5,590 bases of DNA from Firmicutes bacterium UBA2595 (GTDB taxonomy: Bacteria > Bacillota > Thermincolia > Thermincolales > UBA2595): NCBI GenBank assembly GCA_002339745.1, contig DDKP01000173.1, forward strand, positions 28,534 to 34,123. Direction: 5' to 3'. The notes below the pieces were generated by a model, which made no database searches, was not told the origin of the DNA, and saw only the letters and a program-made list of their open reading frames with translations. The position numbers and the translations under genes are program-made. This document shows, one piece after another, positions 1 through 4,436 of this stretch; positions within the stretch are counted from its first letter, which is position 1, and each line of letters begins with the position of its first letter.

Positions 1-161
1 GCGGATGCCACTTTTTTCTGGGAAAAATGGATCTCTTTTTTTGCCTGCGCCAGTTCGTAGTAAATAACAACCATACCAACAAGCGATGACAGAATTATTT
101 GCAGTAACAACGTCAGAGCAACAGATTTTTTATACAAGCTACCCGAAAACACTATTTCCAC
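1..161 (-). CDS. N-terminal end of a membrane-anchored protein, cut by the window edge
   Basis: This is a reading frame open to the left edge, about 54 codons visible, so only the N-terminus can be judged. A short basic stretch (SLYKKS) is followed by one strong hydrophobic segment at about residues 14-34 (VALTLLLQIILSSLVGMVVI), then a polar, lysine-rich stretch (ELAQAKKEIHFSQKK) that could begin a coiled coil. This fits a single-pass signal anchor with the rest outside the membrane, as in many bacterial sensor kinases, chemoreceptors and diguanylate cyclases, but no catalytic domain is visible and I cannot assign a function. An in-frame TGA lies at 168-170. Possible starts are GTG at 161 and GTG at 152. 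The latter has GGTGG five bases upstream and may be the better choice. No clear sigma-A promoter was found upstream. It is transcribed away from the DUF362 gene's start and lies beyond that gene's terminator. Confidence 0.6.
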   Translation of the reverse strand, partial: MEIVFSGSLYKKSVALTLLLQIILSSLVGMVVIYYELAQAKKEIHFSQKKVAS

Positions 162-212
162 CCATTTTCAGAATCTTTTGTCATCAAGTTTATGATTTTT
201 CGTTGTACTAAG

Positions 213-268
213 GGAAGTTTCCTCTATTTTCGGGTCAAAATGATTGTTGATTTATAGGAAGTTTTCTC
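213..268. repeat. Two near-identical 12-base direct repeats upstream of the left-edge gene
   Basis: GGAAGTTTCCTC at 213-224 and GGAAGTTTTCTC at 257-268 differ at one base and start 44 bases apart, about four helical turns. The core GGAAnnTTCC of the first copy is itself palindromic. They sit 50-110 bases upstream of the start of the minus-strand membrane protein, where an activator or repressor could bind. The match is short and the region is AT-rich, so chance is a real alternative. Confidence 0.25.
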
Positions 269-315
269 GAATTATCTAATATCTGCAAATGCATAAGTGA
301 CACAATTTCAGACAA

Positions 316-360
316 CAAAAAGAAGACCCTTATCGAGGCTTTGAAAGCCCCGCGGGTCTT
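316..360 (-). terminator. Intrinsic terminator of the DUF362 gene
   Basis: The outer arms AAGACCC (323-329) and GGGTCTT (354-360) pair perfectly. Inside them GGCTT (337-341) pairs with AAGCC (345-349). Read on the minus strand the structure begins directly after the TAA stop codon at 361-363 and is followed by CTTCTTTTTG, a usable U-tract. The position and strand fit termination of the DUF362 transcript. The other strand has only TTTTAT after the stem, so plus-strand activity is less likely. Confidence 0.8.
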
Positions 361-1464
361 TTATAGTTGTATGAGATTGTAATCCCTGCTCCCCAACCCG
401 ATTTCCTCGGCATATTTCAACTGGAAGCTCCAGTCAATCCAGGGGAATATCCGCCTGAACGTGTCCTCTCCATCGGCAGTACCATCCATCCTGGTGTTGG
501 GGAGAGGCCTCTGTTTGTTCACCATGTCGACACAGGCCTGGTCCAGGGCAACGGGATCCAGGGACGCAAGTATTCCTACATCCCCGACAATGGGCGTGTC
601 GCTCCATCCGCAGCAGTCACAGTCAGGGGTAACATCCATCACAAAGGTCATATACCCCACTTTTCCTTTCTTGTTTTTAATTGCACCGGCCATGTATTCG
701 ACCATTTTCTCCTGGAAGGCGGCCTGGTCGGTTTTCCAATTGATAGCGACGGCGCATTCAGGACAAGTGACCGTGCATTCCCCACAGCCGTAGCACCTAT
801 TTTCATCAATGCTGGCCTTCCTGTCTATAACCGTGATAGAGCCGGTAGGGCACCAATCCATGCACCTGCCACATCCAGCACACTTTTCAACAGTAACTGA
901 CGGCAACAGGTCTGAATGCATCTGCTGTTTACCGCTTCTACTGCCCAACCCCATCCCAACATTCTTGATAGCGCCGCCAAACCCTGATACCTCATGCCCC
1001 TTAAAATGAGAAACCACCAGCATTGCATCCGCATGGTAGGCCGCACTGGCTATTTTTACCGAATCGAAATGCTTTAATCCGACTTCGACACTTATGTAGT
1101 CCTTACCGTTAAGTCCGTCTGCGATGACAATAGGCGCACCTGCCACCGAATAAACAAATCCGTTTTCGATTGCTGTTTTCAGGTGATCTACAGCGTTACT
1201 ACGGCTACCCCGGTATAGAGTATTGGCATCGGTCAAAAAAGGTTTTCCGCCTCCCACCGCTATTTTATCCACTACCCGCCGGATAAATTGTGGCCTGATA
1301 TATGCAGTGTTCCCCTTTTCTCCGAAATGCAGCTTTACCGCCACCAGGTCTTTCGGTTTAAACAGTTTTTCGAATCCGGCGCGTTCATACAGGCGGTCCA
1401 CCTTATCTAGCAGGTTTAGCCCCTGCTTTGTTCTCATATCGGCAAAAAAGACGTCTGCAGGCAA
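361..1464 (-). CDS. DUF362 domain protein with two [4Fe-4S] ferredoxin clusters
   Basis: This 367-residue protein has the layout of the DUF362/ferredoxin proteins common in anaerobes: DUF362 sequence on both sides of an inserted bacterial-type double ferredoxin. N-terminal DUF362 motifs include KLHFGEKGN (44-52) and SHFKGHEVSGFGGAIKNVGM (152-171). Cluster I ligands are C195, C198, C201 and C205 (followed by P), and cluster II ligands are C224, C227, C230 and C234 (followed by P). C-terminal DUF362 sequence resumes with DCDCCGW (281-287) and SLDPVALDQACVDM (301-314). There is no signal peptide or membrane segment, so it should be cytoplasmic. It is presumably an electron-transfer or redox protein; the substrate of this family is not established. 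The start is TTG at 1464, chosen because an in-frame TGA lies directly upstream and GGAGGG sits six bases before it. The gene appears monocistronic, with a terminator right after its stop codon and another structure separating it from the hydrolase gene upstream. Confidence 0.93.
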   Translation of the reverse strand: MPADVFFADMRTKQGLNLLDKVDRLYERAGFEKLFKPKDLVAVKLHFGEKGNTAYIRPQFIRRVVDKIAVGGGKPFLTDANTLYRGSRSNAVDHLKTAIENGFVYSVAGAPIVIADGLNGKDYISVEVGLKHFDSVKIASAAYHADAMLVVSHFKGHEVSGFGGAIKNVGMGLGSRSGKQQMHSDLLPSVTVEKCAGCGRCMDWCPTGSITVIDRKASIDENRCYGCGECTVTCPECAVAINWKTDQAAFQEKMVEYMAGAIKNKKGKVGYMTFVMDVTPDCDCCGWSDTPIVGDVGILASLDPVALDQACVDMVNKQRPLPNTRMDGTADGEDTFRRIFPWIDWSFQLKYAEEIGLGSRDYNLIQL

Positions 1465-1470
1465 TCATAT

Positions 1471-1476
1471 CCCTCC
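1471..1476 (-). promoter_or_regulatory. Ribosome binding site that fixes a TTG start
   Basis: On the minus strand GGAGGG is followed by ATATGA and then TTG at 1464-1462. The in-frame TGA at 1467-1465 rules out any earlier start. The nearby ATG at 1468 is in another frame and opens only about 21 codons. The TTG start is therefore well supported. Confidence 0.8.
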
Positions 1477-1554
1477 TCACCAGTTAAATGTCTCACCGCA
1501 ATATTTCTTCCCTTTTTACTAAAAACCTTCCCTGCTAACCCTTTTTATACGATA

Positions 1555-1590
1555 TAACAGTAAAGGCTGTTGAAACAATGTTCAACAGCC
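1555..1590 (-). terminator. Intrinsic terminator of the LysM hydrolase gene
   Basis: GGCTGTTGAA (1565-1574) and TTCAACAGCC (1581-1590) form a perfect 10-base-pair stem with a six-base loop. It lies 27 bases beyond the hydrolase stop codon on the minus strand and is followed there by TTTACTGTTAT. That is a modest U-tract, but position and stem strength make it the natural end of the hydrolase transcript. It separates that gene from the DUF362 gene. Confidence 0.75.
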
Positions 1591-1616
1591 ACCGGTCCCT
1601 GGGGACGCTACTGTTA

Positions 1617-2408
1617 TTACTTAGCAAATACATGGTTGCCGATTACTTTGGTAACAGGCAGTGTCTTAATCCACCGGTCTGTACTGGTTTGCGGGTTGTA
1701 AAAGAACAGCGCGCCTCCGGTGGGGTCTTCTCCTTTGATCGCCCGTTCTGCCGCGTAATACGCCGCCCTGTTCGGTTCCAGGTTAATCTGACCGTTCTGT
1801 ACAGGTGTAAACTGGTAAACACCGTTGGTTCTCTGGAAAATTATTTCCCTGATAGTTCCCGGGAAACGGTCACTTACCAGCCTATTGATAATTACCGCTC
1901 CAACCGCTATCTGTCCTTCAAGAGGCTCTCCCCTGGCTTCGGCATGAATCATCCTGGCTAGCAGTCTAATTTCTTCCTTACTGAAAAGACTCCTTCCGCT
2001 AAAAACGGGTTTTACCACGGGTGCTTTGTACCGGACAACGTTCACCGGGATCATAAGCTTCATACCGGGCCTGATAAACGCCGTCAGTAACCCGTTTGAA
2101 CTCTTCAAAGCCGTTACCGTAGTCCCATACTTCCTGGATATATGGTACAGGGTTTCCCCGGGTTTCACTATGTGGACATTTGACCCGCAGCCGGGGATGC
2201 TCAGTTTCGTTCCCGGGAAGATGGTAACTGAGTCCAGATTATTGTTCACCATTATTGAACGGTAATGCAAACCGAACTTTTTTCCTATTCCAAAAAGGGT
2301 ATCACCGGGTTTTACTGTGTAACTTATTTCCCCGCCGGCGTAAGCAGCGAAACAAGCGTTGAACAGCATGGCAACCATTATTATGCTTGTTAAAGCAATT
2401 TTTCTCAT
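1617..2408 (-). CDS. Secreted cell wall hydrolase, two LysM domains plus SleB/CwlJ-type catalytic domain
   Basis: The protein has 263 residues. Residues 1-24 form a Sec signal peptide: MRK, a hydrophobic core, then likely cleavage after AYA. Two LysM peptidoglycan-binding domains follow at about 29-72 (YTVKPGDTLFGIGKKFG...IFPGTKLSIP) and 78-121 (HIVKPGETLYHISRKYG...IRPGMKLMIP). After a proline- and valine-rich linker, residues 143-263 form a hydrolase of the SleB/CwlJ family (Hydrolase_2). It has the motif ARMIHAEARGE, in which E157 is the likely catalytic glutamate, then GAVIINRL, YQFTPVQNG, and the C-terminal ALFFYNPQ and KVIGNHVFAK. Family members are spore cortex-lytic transglycosylases or related wall hydrolases, cleaving cortex peptidoglycan during germination. 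Classical SleB uses a PG_binding_1 domain where this one has LysM, so I do not call it sleB. The ATG start has AAGGAGG seven bases upstream. The gene appears monocistronic, with its own terminator, and a sigma-G-like promoter lies upstream. Confidence 0.93.
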   Translation of the reverse strand: MRKIALTSIIMVAMLFNACFAAYAGGEISYTVKPGDTLFGIGKKFGLHYRSIMVNNNLDSVTIFPGTKLSIPGCGSNVHIVKPGETLYHISRKYGTTVTALKSSNGLLTAFIRPGMKLMIPVNVVRYKAPVVKPVFSGRSLFSKEEIRLLARMIHAEARGEPLEGQIAVGAVIINRLVSDRFPGTIREIIFQRTNGVYQFTPVQNGQINLEPNRAAYYAAERAIKGEDPTGGALFFYNPQTSTDRWIKTLPVTKVIGNHVFAK

Positions 2409-2440
2409 TCCTCAACCTCCTTCCCGATTATACCCAGCTT

Positions 2441-2470
2441 TATTATGGACCATACTGTAGATTTTTAATC
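2441..2470 (-). promoter_or_regulatory. Candidate sigma-G-type promoter of the hydrolase gene
   Basis: On the minus strand GATTA (2470-2466) is followed, after 18 bases, by CATAATA (2447-2441). The -10 fits the forespore sigma-G pattern CATnnTA as I recall it, and the -35 matches GMATR at four of five positions with the expected spacing. A start near 2434 would leave a leader of about 26 nt, with the AAGGAGG at 2422-2416 well inside it. A perfect TATAAT at 2432-2427 lies too close, since its start site would fall within the ribosome binding site. Known sigma-G control of sleB-type genes supports the reading, but it is a motif match only. Confidence 0.4.
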
Positions 2471-2479
2471 AATTCTACA
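2456..2479. repeat. Inverted repeat TGTAGA-N12-TCTACA over the hydrolase promoter
   Basis: TGTAGA (2456-2461) and TCTACA (2474-2479) are exact reverse complements with an AT-rich 12-base centre. They span the proposed -35 element of the hydrolase gene, a plausible operator position. Six-base arms in AT-rich DNA can arise by chance. Confidence 0.25.
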
Positions 2480-2513
2480 AAAAATAGGTTATTTTGATGA
2501 AAAATGGCAGCTG

Positions 2514-2551
2514 AAAAATAAAAAAGAGTCTGGCTTTCTAAAGCCGGACTC
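2514..2551 (-). terminator. Strong intrinsic terminator downstream of the QueG-like gene
   Basis: GAGTCTGGCTT (2526-2536) pairs with AAGCCGGACTC (2541-2551) through 11 base pairs, one of them a G-T wobble on the plus strand (A-C on the minus strand), with a four-base loop. On the minus strand the stem is followed by TTTTTTATTTTT, a nearly ideal U-tract. The terminator lies about 135 bases past the QueG-like stop codon, so the transcript would carry a structured 3' untranslated region. Confidence 0.85.
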
Positions 2552-2587
2552 AAAAAATGGTAACAACATCTTATTGTTAAAGCTAAT

Positions 2588-2685
2588 CGGAACGGGTACG
2601 TTCCGCGGAGCGAAATCTGACTGGTTGATGACCAACCATTGATGTATTTAGAAACGGGATGGGTACTTTACGAGGGCGAGTCTGA
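2588..2685. repeat. Pair of imperfect GC-rich repeats with palindromes, REP-like
   Basis: Copy A (2591-2620) begins AACGGGTAC and ends GCGAAATCTGA. Copy B (2653-2685) begins AACGGGATGGGTAC and ends GCGAGTCTGA. Between them TGGTTG (2622-2627) and CAACCA (2633-2638) form a perfect six-base-pair hairpin. Copy A also contains the hairpin CGGAACG-GGTA-CGTTCCG (2588-2605), which overlaps the palindrome TCCGCGGA (2602-2609). The block lies between the QueG-like stop codon and its terminator, has no coding signal that I trust, and is richer in GC than the surrounding spacer. It resembles REP-type palindromic extragenic repeats, which is inference from structure alone. Confidence 0.45.
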
Positions 2686-2686
2686 T

Positions 2687-3406
2687 TCATTTGGAAGACC
2701 TGCCGTGGGGGCAGATATAAACACAAATCCCGCATACCGAAGCGCCATGTCGCTCTTTTTGCTGTGCCAGGTACCTGTTGCATTTGTGTACATCGAACCG
2801 TTCTTCCCTTGGTTCCGCGGATACAAATGTCTTCCCTGTAAAAGCGCTCGCCGGGCAGTATTCTACACAGGCGCGGCAGTTGTGACACCGACCATCCAAA
2901 GGCGCGCCCGCGGGAAGCAGGGCATTGGTCAATACTGTCGCAAACCTTACCCTCGGACCAAACTCGGGGGTTACTAGCAGGCAACTGCGGCCAATCCAGC
3001 CCAGGCCGCTGAGGTTAGCTGCCAGCTTATGGGAAAAAACGCCTTTGAGGCCACATTCATCGACTATCAGGGAAGCGGCCACCGGCAAAGCTTCATAACC
3101 GCTATTTTGCAGTCTGCCCGCAATCAACAATGCGGCGTTATCAAGGTTTTGGTTGATTACCTGGTACACATGATGATGATAGCTTTTAAGCAGAGCGGCA
3201 TTATCCCGCTCCCAAACAAAGTCAACAATAGGACTGGACAGCCTGAGACCAAGGGATATCGCTCGGGTATACTGTCCCAAAGCAGCTCCGCCCTGCCCGA
3301 CAATGAAACCACCTGCGGGGGTCAGGTCTGCTACACCAAAAAGATCGATTCCGAGGGATCTCGAAAGAGTTACCAGCTCATTTTTAATTTCTGGGAGCGG
3401 TATCAA
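2687..3406 (-). CDS. Short QueG-like double [4Fe-4S] cluster protein
   Basis: The protein has 239 residues from the TTG at 3406. It resembles the catalytic core of epoxyqueuosine reductase (QueG) and related Fe-S proteins. SLGIDLFGVADL (17-28) is typical of the N-terminus. VDECGL (115-120) precedes NLSGLGWIGRSCLLVTPEFG (131-150), the counterpart of the QueG segment VDxAP...GLGWIGKN. Cluster ligands are C174, C177, C180 and C184 (CHNCRACVEYCP), then C209, with C225, C228 and C232 (CGICVYICPHG) near the end. True QueG is roughly 350-390 residues, with a C-terminal HEAT-repeat region for tRNA binding. This protein ends right after the second cluster, so it is probably not a tRNA-modifying QueG but one of the short 'double cluster binding' relatives of unknown substrate. 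The TTG start is preferred over GTG at 3421 because GAGGTGG lies six bases before TTG, while nothing resembling a ribosome binding site precedes the GTG. No membrane segment or signal peptide is visible. Confidence 0.88.
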   Translation of the reverse strand: MIPLPEIKNELVTLSRSLGIDLFGVADLTPAGGFIVGQGGAALGQYTRAISLGLRLSSPIVDFVWERDNAALLKSYHHHVYQVINQNLDNAALLIAGRLQNSGYEALPVAASLIVDECGLKGVFSHKLAANLSGLGWIGRSCLLVTPEFGPRVRFATVLTNALLPAGAPLDGRCHNCRACVEYCPASAFTGKTFVSAEPREERFDVHKCNRYLAQQKERHGASVCGICVYICPHGRSSK

Positions 3407-3412
3407 ACTTGT

Positions 3413-3419
3413 CCACCTC
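3413..3419 (-). promoter_or_regulatory. Ribosome binding site favouring a TTG start
   Basis: GAGGTGG (minus strand, 3419-3413) is followed by ACAAGT and TTG (3406-3404). The alternative GTG start at 3421 would lie across this site and has only AT-rich sequence before it. The choice changes the protein by five residues. Confidence 0.65.
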
Positions 3420-3542
3420 ACATGAATAACTATCTATGTTTTATGTTTACTACTAATTCACCTATGCATGGTTTACTTTATCCTTCAAAACCACACGTAC
3501 GGGCCTCTTATGCTGCTTTTCAACAAATAATTCCCGGCCACC

Positions 3543-3571
3543 TTTACATATGCACTCATTAATGCTACAAT
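3543..3571 (+). promoter_or_regulatory. Sigma-A promoter of the zinc-ribbon gene
   Basis: The -35 TTTACA (3543-3548) and the -10 TACAAT (3566-3571) are separated by exactly 17 bases. Each matches five of six consensus positions. TGC directly before the -10 supplies an extended -10 element. Transcription would start near 3578 and give a leader of about 125 nt before the ATG at 3704. This is the best housekeeping promoter in the window. Confidence 0.7.
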
Positions 3572-3633
3572 TAATCTCAAGGCTCATGTTAATAGGTCTA
3601 GTGAGGTTACTTTTTTATCCTTCTCTACTGATT

Positions 3634-3673
3634 GAATGGTTAGGGAAGTAAGAAGTTAATCCCTAAACCATTC
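3634..3673 (+). promoter_or_regulatory. Large hairpin in the leader of the zinc-ribbon gene
   Basis: GAATGGTTAGGGA (3634-3646) pairs with TCCCTAAACCATTC (3660-3673): 13 base pairs interrupted by a single bulged A at 3665, with a 13-base loop. It lies between the promoter and the ribosome binding site at 3691-3697. No T-run directly follows the stem, so it does not look like an ordinary terminator. A role in transcript stability, translational control or protein binding is possible. It matches no riboswitch class that I recognise. Confidence 0.6.
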
Positions 3674-3703
3674 TGGGCAACAACTTTTTGAGGAGGGTTT
3701 TTT

Positions 3704-4003
3704 ATGTTTAAAGACAAGAAATTAACCTGCAAAGACTGTAGCGGTGAATTTATTTTTTCCGCTTCAGAACAAGAATTCTACGCTGAGAAAGGATTTTCGA
3801 ACGAACCGGGTCGTTGTCCTGACTGCAGAGCCGTTAGAAAACAGCGCAACCGTGGAGGGTTTGGTCGTAGCCCGCGTCCGCAAAAGGAAATGCATCCTGC
3901 AACTTGTTCGGCTTGTGGAACTAAAACTCAAGTTCCTTTTCGTCCAAGCGGAGACCGCCCAATCTATTGCAGTGACTGCTATTCAGCACGCAGCCGGCAT
4001 TAA
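3704..4003 (+). CDS. Small double zinc-ribbon protein (zf-trcl type)
   Basis: This 99-residue cytoplasmic protein has two zinc-binding modules. The first (about 1-45) has ligands C9 and C12, then C38 and C41, and contains FSASEQEFYAEKGF and RCPDCR. It is the pattern of the 'probable zinc-ribbon' family zf-trcl, where the FYxxKGF segment is characteristic. A basic, glycine- and arginine-rich linker (RKQRNRGGFGRSPRPQK, 45-61) follows. The second module has C68 and C71, then C89 and C92 (CSACG...YCSDCY), the common CxxC-CxxC knuckle with VPFRPSGDRPIYC. The basic linker suggests contact with RNA or DNA, but no function is established for these proteins. The ATG has AGGAGGG six bases upstream. It is the only plus-strand gene, with its own promoter, long leader and terminator, and it converges on the membrane-protein gene at 4437. 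Confidence 0.9.
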   Translation: MFKDKKLTCKDCSGEFIFSASEQEFYAEKGFSNEPGRCPDCRAVRKQRNRGGFGRSPRPQKEMHPATCSACGTKTQVPFRPSGDRPIYCSDCYSARSRH

Positions 4004-4016
4004 TTAATAGACGTCT

Positions 4017-4034
4017 CCTGCCTTTTTCGGCAGG
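4017..4034 (+). other. Short hairpin just after the zinc-ribbon gene
   Basis: CCTGCC (4017-4022) and GGCAGG (4029-4034) pair perfectly around the loop TTTTTC, 13 bases after the stop codon. There is no T-tract after the stem on either strand, so it probably does not terminate on its own. It could protect the 3' end of the transcript or be the relic of a terminator. Confidence 0.5.
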
Positions 4035-4144
4035 CTAGTCGCGGCCCTCAAAGCAGCGAAGAAGGTACTTCAAATGGTAAGCACGTTATCACATAATTAT
4101 GGAAAACGAAAAAGAAAATAAGCGCTTAAAAAATAACTTTTTCT

Positions 4145-4167
4145 GCCCGCAGACTGGCGGGCTTTTT
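4145..4167 (+). terminator. Intrinsic terminator downstream of the zinc-ribbon gene
   Basis: GCCCGC (4145-4150) and GCGGGC (4157-4162) form a GC-only six-base-pair stem with loop AGACTG, followed by TTTTTGCTT on the plus strand. It lies about 140 bases beyond the zinc-ribbon stop codon, the only upstream plus-strand gene. On the other strand the stem is followed by AGAAAAAGTTATTTTTT, so some activity against transcripts coming from the right is possible. Confidence 0.75.
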
Positions 4168-4234
4168 GCTTACCCCACTTCTCTGCTACACGTCGCAAAA
4201 TAAAACAAAAGCATGGTCATAACTATCCTTTTAG

Positions 4235-4339
4235 GAACAGCTTAAAGTAAGTCAGGACAAACTTTACGGAACCTCCAATGATTCTGAAGAAATTGTAGCC
4301 CGGCTTTCCAGCTATGTTTTGGATGAATGCCCTAAATAG
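4235..4339 (+). pseudogene. Possible remnant of a small protein-coding gene
   Basis: After an in-frame TAG at 4232 there are 34 codons open to TAG at 4337, reading EQLKVSQDKLYGTSNDSEEI then VARLSSYVLDECPK. The residue composition and codon choice (GCC CGG CTT TCC AGC) look like a real C-terminus. There is no ATG or GTG start in the frame and no ribosome binding site. A different frame just upstream (ATG at 4213, MVITILLGTA) could be the other side of a frameshift. I recognise no family. It may equally be a chance open stretch. Confidence 0.25.
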
Positions 4340-4436
4340 GTGAGGATTATTTTCCTTTACCGTCCAGAAAGAAAGGGTAAAAATCCAATACGGCCCCGGT
4401 TTGCTTTATTTAAACCTGTTACCCTGTTACCTATTT

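Larger units (their letters stand above)
4004..4436. other. Intergenic region between two convergent genes
   Basis: This stretch of 433 bases holds a small hairpin (4017-4034), a terminator (4145-4167), a palindrome TAAGCGCTTA (4119-4128) and a short open stretch that could be a gene remnant (4235-4339). The minus-strand gene ending at 4437 should terminate here, but I see no textbook terminator for it. GGGTAA (4375-4380) and TTACCC (4419-4424) could pair, with TTTCTTTCT following on the minus strand, but the loop is 38 bases and the case is weak. Short ORFs from ATG 4075 (15 codons) and ATG 4099 (34 codons) have no good ribosome binding site. Confidence 0.6.

Noticed and set aside
367..900. 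Plus-strand open frame of 177 codons opposite the DUF362 gene
   Set aside because: It is antisense to a clearly coding ferredoxin region, has no ribosome binding site and shows no recognisable motif.
1595..1606. Palindrome GTCCCTGGGGAC between the hydrolase stop and its terminator
   Set aside because: Its two-base loop and five-base arms are too short to support a separate element; it could be a scrap of a palindromic repeat but nothing else backs this.
2427..2432. Perfect TATAAT on the minus strand before the hydrolase gene
   Set aside because: Transcription from it would start within the AAGGAGG ribosome binding site, and no -35 element lies at 16-18 bases.
2583..2984. Minus-strand open frame of 133 codons overlapping the end of the QueG-like gene
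   Set aside because: It is out of frame with the QueG-like gene, whose cysteine motifs prove the coding frame. Its translation is rich in R, P and C with no domain, and it ends within the repeat block.
3029..3562. Plus-strand open frame of 177 codons opposite the QueG-like gene
   Set aside because: It is antisense to a gene with conserved Fe-S motifs and has no ribosome binding site; its tail runs into the zinc-ribbon promoter.
3586..3651. 21-codon hydrophobic open frame in the zinc-ribbon leader (MLIGLVRLLFYPSLLIEWLG...)
   Set aside because: Its ATG is only about eight bases from the predicted transcription start and the upstream AAGG is too close to act as a ribosome binding site, so translation is doubtful.
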